Assembly (NCBI GenBank): GCA_029959085.1
Contig: JARWIR010000031.1
Location: 4,402,001 to 4,466,000 of the forward strand
DNA length: 64,000 bases
Source: Nemophila menziesii
Taxonomy: Eukaryota; Streptophyta; Magnoliopsida; Boraginales; Hydrophyllaceae
Reading direction: 5' to 3'
Numbering within the stretch: the first letter of the stretch is position 1; the number at the start of each line of letters is the position of its first letter. Below the pieces are notes generated by a model. It was not told the origin of the DNA, did no database searches, and worked only from the letters and a program-made list of their open reading frames with translations. Positions 12,873 through 24,630 of this stretch are shown here, piece after piece. Both the position numbers and the translations under genes were made by a program.

Positions 12873-13155
12873 GGATTTGGATCCTCTCCTAACTAGCTTC
12901 TATACTAACTATCCTAACAACCAATTATATGATTGTTATTAAGATTATAAACAATAAGATTTGAAAATATATTATAAATGGTTGGTAAATCAATTAAAAG
13001 ATTATAATAGGAGTTTTATAATAGATGTAAATTGTGTAGTATTTTAAGAATTAAAAAATTAATTATAGATAAATATAATAAAATATAATTTTCTTAATTA
13101 TGATTGGTTGTTAGGATAGTTAGTATAGAAGCTAGTTAGGAGAGGATCCAAATCC
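12873..13155. mobile_element. Mutator-type MITE with 53-bp perfect terminal inverted repeats
   Basis: The element is 283 bp. It opens GGATTTGGATCCTCTCC and closes with the exact reverse complement. The terminal inverted repeats match without a mismatch for 53 bp. The bases outside are AAAAAATAT on both sides (12864-12872 and 13156-13164), an exact 9-bp target duplication, which is the Mutator superfamily hallmark. The interior is AT-rich and non-coding, so movement needs a transposase encoded elsewhere. It sits in the leader of copia element G and so landed after or with that element. The perfect arms suggest recent movement. Confidence 0.9.
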
Positions 13156-13164
13156 AAAAAATAT

Positions 13165-13636
13165 AGGTCCGAAAAATCAATAAAAAAAATTCGCGGCACA
13201 AAAATCTAGAAGTTTGGCCCAAAAAATCTAATAAAGACGGTCAGCCTGAAATTAATTCATGCCAAGAAAAAAAATAATATGGACCAAAAAAAACTAATTA
13301 ATTAATTCGTTCGGTCCAAAAAAAATATATTTAATATGGCCCAAATTAATCCAAGAACAAAATGATTAATAAAAGACCAACAAATTAATTCATGGGTCTA
13401 TCAATAGAATGAGTAGGCCAATATTAGATCAGATAGATATGGACTTGAAAGAAAAAAAAAATCACGTAGGTAATATCAACCTTATACGGTTGACAACAAA
13501 ACAAAATTTCTTAAACCTTATTATTCTTTTCTTTTTTCGACGGAACTCCAAAAAAATCTAATTTTTTTTTCTTCTTATCGACACAAAAAAAAATGCTCAA
13601 AAAAATTATACATTCATATATTCAATTGGGTAAGAT
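13165..13636 (-). other. Leader of copia element G, no gene
   Basis: Non-coding DNA between the MITE and the primer site. It is unusual for repeated short A-runs that alternate with GGCCCA or GGTCCA strings (about 13200-13440). I see no ORF or RNA gene. Confidence 0.4.
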
Positions 13637-13647
13637 GCTCTGATACA
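13637..13647 (-). promoter_or_regulatory. Primer-binding site of copia element G (tRNA-Met type)
   Basis: On the minus strand the bases GTATCAGAGC lie three to four bases after the end of the 5' LTR. They match ten positions of the usual copia site TGGTATCAGAGC, complementary to the 3' end of initiator tRNA-Met. It fixes the direction of the element. Confidence 0.8.
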
Positions 13648-13650
13648 AAT

Positions 13651-14110
13651 TGTTACTCTTGAATATAAACAAGAAGGTTTATTAGACAAACCTTATACGT
13701 AGCGGATTGGAATGAAGAGTCCAGAGTTCTGCCTTCTTGTACTTGATTGATTTGGAATGAATGAATCGCTTCTTCTATCTAGTCGTAAGTTTAATTACTA
13801 GAACTAAACTTTTTGTTTTCACCACCTAAATGTCTCAGAATTATCTGTTGTGTGTTATTGATTTGGAGAGAAAATAATTGTACGCTTGAATCGTGTTGTC
13901 TGTGTTGTTGTGTTGTGATTTTGTGAGAGAGAGAGAGACTCTATTTATAGAGCTGGAGAGTTGGTTTATTGCCTGTAAGTAAACCACTCTCCCACTTTCT
14001 CCACTACCTCCACCATCTAAGTGGGAAGTTATCAAAGATAACTTCCCTGTACGTTCATGCTTTCCCATCATGGGTGACATGAAAATAAAAACTTATTTTT
14101 ATTTCTTTCA
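13651..14110 (-). repeat. 5' LTR of copia element G
   Basis: A 460-bp copy of 6140-6596. It lies next to the primer site, so it is the promoter-bearing LTR of this minus-strand element. A CTATTTATAGAG string near 13940 reads as a TATA-type box in either direction. Confidence 0.9.
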
Positions 14111-14520
14111 TTATAAAGCTCAAAACATGAATAGACACTATATTGACAATGTTTGAAATAAGCATAGAAATACCAGCTGGATCAGGGAGCATAATAGGTA
14201 TAATTGCAGGAGAATTATGTCTGGTATCTCAATGATAGAGAAAAATATATGAAAATAATATGTCTATCCTCTCCATCAACAGTCAAGCTATGGAGCACAA
14301 TCTCGATTTGATAGGCGCGGCGGCCCCTTCAAATCAGGGTTCCAATTCTTATTCACAGGTTCTACCCTCAACGCAATTTGCTTATGTTCCAACTAAAATA
14401 TGAACCTAAAAAATATGGTATGAAATTTTTTTCGATGTCTGAGAGTTGTATTTTATGAATAAAAGGTTTGTAAAAGGGGCGGACTGAATGGCGATCTATA
14501 TACAAAATCGCTTATTACAC

Positions 14521-15794
14521 TGTAGTTTGACTAAAACTATTAATTGAATAATTATGTGTCTTTAATAAAAATGAGACTTCTCCGATAAAAGAATATATAC
14601 ATGCCTTTCGTATACATTTTTTTTATTTAGATAAATAAGTCACTAATCACAAATTAGTATAAAATTCAATACATTAAAGAATCTAATGAAAAAGATAGGA
14701 AAATCATTCCTCACTAATTATTATAAAAATATAAAATTTCATGTCTTAATATATGTGTTGGTAACTTGTTATTTATCCTCCCACAAATTCATTTAAATTG
14801 ACACATATTTAAGTAAACTCAGTTTTTTTCTGCTATTAAGCCAAAGTAGTCCAAATTATGGTACCTTTAATTATAACTTTGTCCCTATGTTGTGCACAAT
14901 AATAGTGTGCGTTTAAAGTTGCTTTGATATCGTTTTATAAATTTTGAAGATATAGATGTAGATAAAAAATTCCAGGTCATTTGATATATTTTACTCAATT
15001 GGATTCATAGGTCTAGTTTACAGCATCGCCTAAATAGTGAGACACAGTACTCTCCAAAAAAAATTGTGATTAGCCATTACTCTCTTACTCGCCTCCTTCA
15101 TGAAACCACTTGTCGAGTGCATAATAATTTGAATTATATCTTTATCCCCGACTACTTTAATAACTTTATTGCATATCCTTGATGTCACTTGATTTATTCA
15201 CCACGATTTATTGGTCAGAGCTTCAGACAAATATTCTTTTGTTTTGGATATATCTTGTAGTTAGTGATGTGTGAGAAGTGACATACGTCAATTTGGAGTT
15301 AAAATGAATAAATTATACCACTTGCTTCCACTGTGACTCGAACTCAAACGTGTCCAGCACTAACTAAAAACGGGTTGGGCTATTTTTAACCCAACTAAGT
15401 GAGACCATTTGACCTTAAACGTTTTAGTCTAGTATATATTCCTTTTAAAAGCTCATAATGAAGAACACTTGAAATATTAAACTAGAAAAGAGAGATACAC
15501 GCTGGAGCAAAGAGGTGAAGAATAGGAGAAGGGTTTCTATGAAATTTCACCAATCTTTACCATACCATTCTCATTTCCATTCAAGTATTATGTTAATTTT
15601 TTTCGTTACACATTCTATACATGATTATCACATTATTTATCATTATTTTTCAGTGTTACATTATGAACTAAACATGTTTTTCTTGTGGATTACTAAGAAT
15701 ATGAACCATTGTTAAAAAAATTATGTTTATTTATATTGTAATGAATTGAGTTATTTTCCATTGATTATATGTTTAAGATTATTTCTATTTTAGC
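14521..15794. other. Spacer between repeat copies 1 and 2, no gene
   Basis: AT-rich DNA with no convincing coding frame; the 66-codon open stretch at 15515-15715 is low complexity and looks random. The only feature found is a tRNA-like sequence on the minus strand (see 15335-15405). Confidence 0.45.
15335..15405 (-). ncRNA. Probable tRNA-related SINE head, minus strand
   Basis: Read on the minus strand, GGTCTCACTTAGTTGGG (15405-15389) resembles the D-arm/A-box of plant tRNA-derived SINEs, and GAGTTCGAGTC (15345-15335) fits the B box. The spacing of about 56 bp is longer than in a tRNA but normal for SINEs. Downstream the minus strand becomes T-rich (about 15320-15300). The boundaries of the element are not clear. 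Confidence 0.4.
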
Positions 15795-17560
15795 CTTTAT
15801 CAGAAGTGGAAAGCTAGTGCACCCACATTTCCTCGTTATGAAAGAGCAAGAGTTGACTTCAAATAAAAACGAGGTAATTTCTTTTGAAGAAACAGTTTAG
15901 CTAGTAATCGTTAATCATAATATTGAAAAGCCATAGAGGAACTAAAGAATAATGAGGTAATTGCAAACTCATCCACTGTTCCCTTTACGTGTTCAAAATA
16001 AGAAGGATGAAAAATATTTTAAAGAAGTTTTTTGACATGGTCCAAAAGTTACAAATCAATTTTCCGTTTGTTGAAATTCATGAAAGAGGTGCTTTCCAAC
16101 AAGAGAACATATCTTGAAGGGGATATGGTTTGTTTACCTGGGGTGTGTAGTGAAATTTTCCAAGTAAGTTGCCATCGAAGGTGAAAGATACTAGAAGCTT
16201 TAATATGCTTATATACATTGGTGAAGAATGGAATGAGAGAACGTTATACGATTTCGGTGCGAGTATCAATCTTATGCTTAAGTCGTTATATGAAAATCAA
16301 AGATTGGAGAAACGAGACCCACTACCATGGTTTTGAAACTGGCATATATTTCTATCACCCATCCCAAAGGAAAGATAGAGGATGTACTCGTCAAGACATG
16401 TAATTTATATTTCCATGTGATTTTATTAGTCTTGAATACGACGCGGATAACAATGTAAGAATCATCCAGGGATGTCTATTCTTAATTACAGGTCGTACTT
16501 TGATTGATGTAGAAAATGAAGGATGAATCATACAAGTACAAGATGAAGAGGTCAAATTTAATGTGTTCAAGGAGATGAAATTTCCCGATCGTAGTGACAA
16601 TTACTTCTGTGTGGACATCACCAATTAGGACACACAAGAGGTATATAATTAAAATAGTCTTGATGATATTTTGTAGACCAACTTGACATTTTACTTTCCC
16701 GAGTTACACGAAGTGCTAGTCGAGGCTGTGGCGGCTCTAAATTATGTAAGTGGATGGCCAAGAAGTAAAGTTTATGAAGAAATATGAGTTTGGTAGGAGA
16801 TAGAGCCAAGAAAGAAACACTTTATTGAATCTTCTCTAAAACATGAAGCAAGACCACTACCTTACCATTTAAGGTATGCTTATTTAGGATTAAATAATAC
16901 ATTACTTGCTATTGTTTTTGCTAAATTGATACGGCTTCACTATGAGAAGTTGTTTCTTATGCTTCGAGCTAACCGAGGGGCAATTGAATGGACTATTGCT
17001 GATATCAAAGGCATTAGTACTATCATCTGTTAACCCAATATTGTTCTTGAAGATGATAAGGCACAATAAGTTGAGGGTAAAGGAGACTTGTGTCGGTAAT
17101 GAAGAAAGTAGTGAGGAAGGACGTTATCAAACTATTTGATGCGGGGATCACCTTGTCTATTTCTAATAATGAATTGGTTAGTTCGTTCAATGCGTGCCGA
17201 AGAAAGGAGAAATTACTACCGTCCTTAATGATAAAAATGAAGCCATACTGCGGATACCCGTTGTGGAATGGAAATCGTGTATGTGTTATCGGAAATCAAA
17301 CAAGTCTACTTTGGTCTACCATTCATAAACCAAATTTTAGACAAGCTTGCAAGGACATAGTCTTATTTATTCCTTGATGACTATTCGGGCTACAATCAAA
17401 TTTTTTGTGGATCCCTCCGATCAACACTAAATCACTTTCACATTTCCATTCGACACCTTTTCCTTTCGAAAGAGGCCATTTGGGTTGTCGGAGGCGTGGT
17501 AAAGGAAATGACGAATAATAAAAGGGGTGATCAATAATATATAAAGATAATTCTCCAACG
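15795..17560 (+). pseudogene. Athila-like gag end, protease and RT relic (unit 2)
   Basis: The order is the same as at 355-2160. It starts at the gag C-terminal basic motif (near 15795). The gag-PR linker follows (about 16000-16140), then an eroded protease (about 16200-16620, including an IILG..-like stretch near 16460 and a LIDVENE-like one near 16500). The pol linker LRYAYLG is near 16870, and RT pieces run to about 17560. Many stops and frameshifts are present. The break point in RT is the same as in units 1 and 3, so the truncation predates the duplications. Confidence 0.75.
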
Positions 17561-17944
17561 CGTCTTGAAGACAACTCGTATAGACCCATGTACTCCAACT
17601 CGACCCACTCTTCTTACTAAAGGGTACTAATAATATTTTACACCATAACCTATTTTTTCCCAAAAAAAATCCGACTCCTACTCATTCAAGATATATCTAG
17701 ATATTTTCCCGCTCATTGCCTCCTATATCTATTCTTTTTCCTCTCTTCTGCAAAAGCTCTTTTTTGTGTAATAAATCTCCTACAAATGCTTCGACACTCA
17801 AATCTAAAAGCTTTCTATTCAAGTTTCTCCAGTATTAGCATCATAAAGTATCAATTTTTCCGAGCTCAATTATTGTTCACCAACGTTCCAGTTCATGGAA
17901 GGAAAACTTCGAGTCATTAGAAAGACAAGGTGGAAGCTTTGTTT

Positions 17945-18545
17945 TTGTGTTTATAATCAGTAATTTTGTGTAATACTCATTGATTTTGCGTTAGCGCTTA
18001 ATAATATTGTGTATCATTCCTTAATCAATTGTAACTTTGATATTTTTCAATTCTCAGTTATTTTTTGTGTTAATATTCAATGATTTTGCGTGTTTTGTGT
18101 TTTATACTCAGTGATTGTGTGTCAATACTCTGAAAATTTAATTTATACTTAATGAATTTAAACAATAATCAGTGAATTTACCATGTACTTAGTGAATTCA
18201 GCATATTGATTTTAATGAATACTTAGTGAACTTATTGATTACTCAATAAATTTACTAAGTACGAGTACTAGTCTACAACGTGGATGTTCTTTACTCATTT
18301 ATTGAGTACTGATATTTTTAATGAGTATTACGTGATTTTCTGAGATATCAATTAATTGATGAGAATTCAACAAAAATCATTGAATATTAACGCAAAATTA
18401 CTGAGTATTAATAGAAAATCACTGAATATTTCAAAATCTCGAAAGTTACCGTTGATTAATGAGTATTAACATGAAATCACTAAGTAGTAATGTATAATCA
18501 CGGAGTATCACATAAAATAGTCGAGTGTTCTCTAACAAAATTATG
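17945..18545. repeat. Degenerate ~20-bp repeats in head-to-head halves (copy 2)
   Basis: The same arrangement as at 2640-3260, with TACTCATTGATTTTGCGTTA near 17975 and the reverse-complement form GAGTATTAACGCAAAATTAC near 18383. No coding frame. Confidence 0.5.
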
Positions 18546-18549
18546 TAGT

Positions 18550-21300
18550 TGACGAAACTTCATAAACTTGAGACTACACAAAGCTTCTTGAGTCGATATG
18601 CGAAGCTTACTTTGTTAATTGCAACTATACTTGAAATGACAAATAGAAGGGAGGAGTGAGTTATTTAGAGAGAAAATGTAATGCGTAATAAAAATGTATC
18701 TTTTCGATTATATATACCCTAAGGGGGATTTTTGACCCATATTATGTCAAAGGCTCCTTTAGAGAAAAATATATCCACATATTCCATATTATATAAAAAA
18801 ATATCTTGTAAGACCCCAAAAGAAATTCATCCTAAAATAAAAGGTCTCTGACCCGATATATTTTTATAAACTCTTGTAAAGGAGGGAAGAAGAATTTTTC
18901 TAGAGTTGTATATTTAGAAAATGACTTAAATACCATCAAATAAAACAAAACTCACATAAATACAAAAAAAATCAACCTAAACATTGAGCATTTAAGGGAG
19001 TTTCATTGAGTATCTTGAACAAGTTCTTATCATTGACACACCATCGTTGATGTGCCATCACCATCACAACTGTTGGCGAATGTAATGAGTTATACTTGGT
19101 GTTTAAAAACTGAAGTCACCACTGTTGGTGAAACTGGACATGTTTATTGTATGACACCAAGCATATTTTAAAACCAAGTTTGCTCAAATTTCTATTCTTG
19201 AGATATCTAACAACCAACACCAACAATTTCAACACAAGACGTAATTTATCTACTTAATATACAATAGTACAACCCTAATAAATTACATTGACCTCTAAGA
19301 AAAACAAAAAAAGTTTAGTATCTTTTTTGTCTTGAATAAGGATGGAGGTGGGAACTTAAGGGGGTGGTTCAAGAACCTTTGGGTTGAAATCTCTAATAAA
19401 ACCCCATAATAACGTATGGTTATTATAAATTACAATGATACCTACTACTACATGTTAAAGAATTAGTAGAACTTGACGTGGGAGTTACAGTGGTAACAAA
19501 TAAGGTTTGACAAACGTTCAAGAAATTTTTAAAGTTTAACAACTAATATGGTAATTATACTTTTATGTATAACTCTCACATTTGATAAAAAAATTTAACT
19601 TCCTTATGAGAATATAACCCACACTTTAGAATACATCCATCATTCGTCCTTGGGTTGTACCACAATGTTATTTATATGCACCAATATCCACCGATGGAGT
19701 ACATGAAAGTCTAATAAACAATTTCACTAAAAAAATACAACATTAATCACATTACTAGGTTATAAAGGTAAGTTACAAGAAACAATTCTTTGACTATTAA
19801 CCTAATATATGACCACTTTGGGAGGTTGATTTGTTCAAGTAGAGGATCAATATGTAAAGCCACAACAAAAAAAATGAATAAGTTATTTATCATTTTCAAA
19901 ATTATATAATGTTTTCTTATGAAAGTTAATCAAGTAATGGAATAATGGAACTTACATAATTAGATTGTTCTAAAACACCTTCGAAGACTTGATTTTCAAT
20001 ACTATCACAATAGCATTCCCTGTCTCGAAATGTTTCCCATTATGGAATACGCAAACTATGCAATCTATCATAAAATATTATTGTTGTATTAAAATATTGG
20101 GTGAGCTAGGTAATTAGAAGATGAAATTCAAAAGATAAAACATTCACGGTTTGTGTTAACTTAATAGGTAAGAACTATGTTACCTCATAAGCCATGTCAT
20201 TGTTGGATTTAAAACATCTTGAAACAAGGTATACAAATTATTATATTTTTATAAGGTTTCATCTATAAATTAAAAATTAATTGAAATTACATCAACGTCT
20301 ATGATACGGATGGCGCATAATTTCCCATTATTTCAAAATTCGAGTATCATTATCTTCTCGCATGACGTCCAAAAGTAGTATAATTCGACAAGGCTTCAGA
20401 AGTCTGCGATTAAAGAGCTCTGGTCTTCGAAGAAGAAGAATTACTAGCTACATAACGGTCTCCTTAATCTCCTTCAAGGAACCTATATATGAAAATGTAA
20501 CTTCTTCTGCAGGAATAACCTCCATTGTTATGCGTTTTTCATACGCATCATCATCACATTCCTATATAATCACAATACATCAAGTAAAGAAAAGTCAAAG
20601 ATCGTAATGAAGATGCATCACTGTGTTTCGTGAAAGATAACTTATAGAAAACTTTGATTCTGATGGACTTTTAGTTTCATTCGCATTATTAGTCTCCTGA
20701 AAACACATCAAAAAAGATCTATAAGAATATTATTTAATAATTGAGGGGCAGAAAGAAAAACGATCACATAAGATTTTAGAGTGACCGTATGAAATCCTTT
20801 TCATCAAACACAATGTGCTTGAAAGGAGATATAATACAAAAATAAGGTATCAATAAAGATTACTAAAATTAGCAATAAACGAACCTGAATGGAAATAACA
20901 TGATGTAGAGTTGATACAACTCGTAACTATCAAATCCTCTCTTGTTGGACGGATTGATGAAGAGCCGAGAAGTTAGATACCTGATCCAAAATCATCTGGA
21001 AACAAGAACAAGGGAATAATAGTCATATTCATAATCTTAAAACATCAATTTAGTATATCTTAGATTGATTTACGATACTTACTTCTTTTCTTGCGACACT
21101 GTGAAGCTGTTGATGAAAAGAAATAATAAATTTTGATACACAAGTATATAATAAAAGGTAATTAATGAAATTCAAACAATACATACCCCTATTGAGAAAT
21201 CACTCAAATCCAACAATATCAATTTGGATTTGAAATAATGTGCGAGAGATAGTGCTAGACATTGAATGTAAGGTTCTGCAATATAAGTGAAATAATAACT
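18550..21300. other. Unidentified shared DNA of unit 2
   Basis: Counterpart of 3270-6139. There is no intact gene. The open stretch at 20362-20607 is disrupted in copy 1 and so is not supported as a gene. Confidence 0.3.
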
Positions 21301-21660
21301 ATAGAGCTCAAAACATGAATAGTCACTCATATTGACAATGTTTGAAGTAAGAATAGAAATACCAGCTGGACCAGGGAGCATAATAGGTATGAATGCAGGA
21401 GAATGATATCCGGTGTCTCAGTGATAGAGAAAAATATATGAAATTAATATGTCTATCCTCTCCACCGACAATCGAGTTGTGGAGCTCTATCTCAAATTGA
21501 TTGGCGCGGCCCCTAAAGTCTGGGTTCCAATTCCTATTCATAGATCCCTACCCATAACGCAATTTTCTTTTGTTCCAATTGAAATTCGAACTTAAACGAT
21601 ATGACATGGAAAAAAATTCGATGTCTGAGAGTTGTATTTTATGATAAAAGGTTTGTAAGA

Positions 21661-22600
21661 GGGGTAGTCTTGATGATATTTTGCAAACCACCTTGACATT
21701 TTACTTTCCCAAGTTACACGAAGAGCTAGCCGAGGCTGTGGCGGCTCTATATTATGTAAGTGGAAGGCCATGAATTAAAGTTTATGAAGAAATATGAGTT
21801 TGGTAGGAGATAGAGCCAAGAAAGAAACCCTTTATTGAATCTCCTTCGAAACTTGAAGTGAGACAACTACCTTACCATTTAAGGTATGCTTATTTAGGTG
21901 TAAATAATTACATTACTAGTTATTGTTTTTGCTAAATTGATAGGGACTCAATAGTAGAAGTTGTTTAGTGTGCTTCAAGCTAACCGAGAGGCAATTGAAT
22001 GGACTATTGTTGTTATCAAAGGCATTGGTACTACCATTTGTCAACCCAATATCGTTCTTGAAGATGAGAAGGCACGATGAGTTGAGGGTAAAGGAGACTT
22101 ATGCCGGTAATGAAGAAAGTAATAAGGTAGGAATTTATCAAACGATTAGATGCGGGGATCACCTTGTCTATCTTTAATAATGAATTTGTTAGTTCGGTTC
22201 AGTGCGTGCCGAAGAAAGGAGGAATTATTACCGTCCTTAATGATAAGAATGAAGCCATACTGTCGATAACCGTTGTGGGATGTAGAGCGTGTATGTATTA
22301 TCGAAATTCAAAAAAGGCTACAAAGAAGGATCACTTTCCTCTACCTTTCATAAATTAAATGTTAGACAAGCTTGCAGGGACATTTCTTATTTCTTCCTTG
22401 ATGACTATTCGGGCTACAATCAAATTTGTGCGGATCCCTCCGATCAACACTAAATCACTTTCACATGTCTATTCGGCACCTTTGCCTTTCGAAGGAGGCC
22501 ATTTGGGTTGATGGAGGTGTGGTGAAGGAAATGACGAAATATAAAAGGGGTGATCAATAATATATAGAGATAATTCTCCAACGCGTCTTGAAGACAACTC
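21661..22600 (+). pseudogene. Athila-like pol linker and RT relic (unit 3)
   Basis: The pol linker (LRYAYLG near 21880) and RT start (VQCVPKKGG near 22200, then the FPLPF match to 22355) can be followed with frameshifts. The similarity ends at the same RT position as in units 1 and 2. Confidence 0.7.
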
Positions 22601-22989
22601 GTATAGACCCATGTACTCCCACCCAACGCACTCTTCTTACTAAAGGCTACTAATAATATTTTACACCATAACCTATTTTTCCACTAATTATTATACAATT
22701 AAAAGTATTTTTAGCCACTATATATAATAAATAAATACCCAAAACCCAAAAAATATCCCACACCCACTCATTATATCTACATTTTTTCCCTCTCATTATA
22801 TCTACATTATATTTTGGGCAATAAATCTCCTACAAATTCTTCAACACTCAAATATAAAAGCTTTCTATTAGAGTTTCTCAGTATTAGCATCATAGATTAT
22901 CAATTATTCCAAGCTCGATTATTGTGCACCAACATTCAGGTTCATGGAAGGAAAACTCTAAGTTTTTCAGAAAGACAAGGAGGAAGCTT

Positions 22990-23765
22990 TGTTTTTGTGT
23001 TAATAATCAGTAATTTTATGAAGTACTCGGTGATTTTGCGTTAGCACTCAATAATTTTGTGTATCATTTATAAATCAATTGTAACTTTGACATTTATCAA
23101 TTCTCAGTTATTTTTATGTTAATATTCAATGATTTTGCGTAATACTCAGTGTTTTGTGTTTATACTTAGTGATTGTGTGTTAATACTCTGAAATTTAATT
23201 GATAACTATTGAATTTAAACGATAATCAGTGAATTTACTATTTACTTAGTGAATTCAGCATATTGATTTTCATGAATACTTATTAAACTTATTGATTACT
23301 CGATAAACTTACGGAGTACTGAGTATTGTTCTACAACATGGATGTTGTTTACTGGTTTATTGAGAACTGGTTTTTTTCATGAGTATTACGTGATTTTCTG
23401 AGATATCAAATTATTGATGAGAATTTAACATAAAATGATTGAGTATTAAGGCAAAATTACTGAGTATTAATTGTCCTATCTAAGATTGAGGCTAAGCTCC
23501 TGTTCTGGCTCGGTCTTTAACCCATTTAAGGTTAGCTTACTCCTCTCCTACTCTAGCATTTGGATACAGAGAACTACTATCCCGCTGGATCTTCTGTTGA
23601 TGCTTAAAGGCATGCCGCCAGAATCACTGAATATTTCGAAATCCCAAAAGTTACCGTTGATTAATGAGTATTAACGCGAAATCACTAAGTAGTATTGCAA
23701 AATAACGGAGTATCACATAAAATAATTGAGTGCTCTCTAACAAAATTATGTAGTTGACGAAATTT
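22990..23765. repeat. Degenerate ~20-bp repeats in head-to-head halves (copy 3, with insertion)
   Basis: As at 2640-3260 and 17945-18545, but the right half is split by a block of about 150 bp (23474-23621) that is missing from the other two copies. Confidence 0.5.
23474..23621. mobile_element. Unidentified ~150-bp insertion in copy 3
   Basis: Copies 1 and 2 run straight from GAGTATTAAT into AATCACTGAAT; here about 150 bp intervene. The insert is clearly richer in GC than its surroundings (for example CTCCTGTTCTGGCTCGG and GGCATGCCGCCAG). I see no terminal inverted repeat or clear target duplication. It could be a small non-autonomous element or filler DNA from repair. Confidence 0.4.
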
Positions 23766-24196
23766 CATAAACTCGAGACTGCAAAAAGCTTCTTGAGTCT
23801 ATATGTGAAGCTTCATAAAGTCAAAGCTACAGATCTTTATGGCGACTGTCTGAAACCTTCTGTGAAACTTGAAGCTACAGATCTGGTGGCTATGGAATAT
23901 TGAACACGAAAAGTTTCAAAAAGCTTTGTAAATTGCAATTACACTTGAAACGATAAATAGAAGAGAGGAGAGAGTTATACAGAGAGAAAATGTATTGTGT
24001 AATAAAAATGTATCTTTTGGATTATATATACCTTAAGTGGTATTTTTGACCCATAATATGTCAAAGGCTACTATAGAAAAAAATATATCCACATATTCAA
24101 TATTAAATACAAAAATAACCTGTAAGATTCCATAAGAAATTCATCCAAAAATAAAAGGTCTCTGAAAAAGATTTTTTCTAGAGTTGTATATTTAAG

Positions 24197-24630
24197 GCAG
24201 TGGCTGCTCCACGACACTATAGTTTAATTATCATCTTCAGTTATCAGGTTCGTCATTTACTTTCGTTTTTTATACTTCTGTATTTATTATTTCTTTTCGT
24301 AATTAGTAGTTAAAGCTTGTTTTTGCATTTAAGTTAAAGCTTCTCCTTTTTCGGCTTTAACTACGACTTTGAAAACCTTACCTGACATGTCGAAACTCGA
24401 ACCTTTAGATGGTTCTAACTTTAAACGCTGGTCCCAAAAACTTGTTATTTTCTTTGAACAATTAGAAGTCGATTTTGTACTACTTGAAAACCCTACTGTT
24501 TCAACTGATAATACGGATGCTACTATATCCGCTAAGATCCTAAAATATGACAAGTCAAATAAACTTACAAGAGGTCATCTTTTAAACCATATGTCTAACC
24601 CCTTGTTTGATTTATTTGTAAACGAAAAAT
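24197..24630 (+). pseudogene. Ty1/copia gag 5' fragment with leader
   Basis: An open stretch encodes the start of a copia gag, with the signature KLEPLDGSNFKRWSQKL then VIFFEQLEVDFVL, and runs without a stop to the junction. A methionine at 24387 lies just before the motif. The preceding 170 bp (from a GCAGTGGCTGCTCC string) look like leader. At about 24630 it ends abruptly inside the gag and antisense Athila RT begins, a non-homologous junction. No LTR or primer site of this copia is visible. Confidence 0.75.

Larger units (their letters stand above)
6140..14110 (-). mobile_element. Ty1/copia LTR retrotransposon G, minus strand, decayed
   Basis: The element is bounded by two direct LTRs of 457 and 460 bp. 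They differ at roughly 4 percent of positions plus a short GA-repeat length change. Read on the minus strand the order is 5' LTR (13651-14110), a tRNA-Met type primer site, leader, gag, integrase, RT, RNase H, purine-rich tract and 3' LTR. Integrase before RT marks it as copia rather than gypsy. Flanks read ACTAT on the left and (A)TTAT on the right, a target duplication that is at best imperfect. Coding parts carry many stops, so it is not autonomous now. The empty site can be seen in copy 2 of the surrounding unit near 21300. Confidence 0.9.
650..14520 (+). repeat. Large repeat unit, copy 1 (~5.9 kb, split by copia element G)
   Basis: From about 650 to 6134 and again from 14111 to about 14520 the sequence matches 15795-21660 in order and orientation. 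It contains the decayed Athila pol piece, the segment with degenerate short repeats (about 2640-3260), unidentified DNA, and a tail that ends in a ggtttgtaaaagggg-like string in both copies. Removing the 7971-bp insertion gives roughly 5.9 kb, the length of copy 2. Divergence looks like about 10 percent plus indels. I found no terminal repeats that would name it as a known transposon class. Confidence 0.75.
15795..21660 (+). repeat. Large repeat unit, copy 2 (~5.9 kb, uninterrupted)
   Basis: This matches copy 1 from the decayed pol piece through the degenerate-repeat segment, the unidentified block and the tail ending near 21660. It preserves the site where copia element G entered copy 1 (around 21296-21302). 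Copy 3 starts right at its end, so copies 2 and 3 are in tandem. Confidence 0.75.
21661..24196 (+). repeat. Large repeat unit, copy 3 (2.5 kb, truncated at both ends)
   Basis: It begins inside the pol relic (a TAGTCTTGATGATATTTTG string that also occurs at 16653) directly after the end of copy 2. It runs through the promoter-like and degenerate-repeat segments and stops near 24196, where copia gag leader sequence begins. It matches copy 2 from about 16651 to 18900. Confidence 0.7.

Noticed and set aside
6140..14110. An exact 5-bp target duplication for copia element G
   Set aside because: The flanks read ACTAT and TTATA (or ATTAT if the last LTR base is shared). They are compatible with a mutated duplication but not exact, so I do not claim it.
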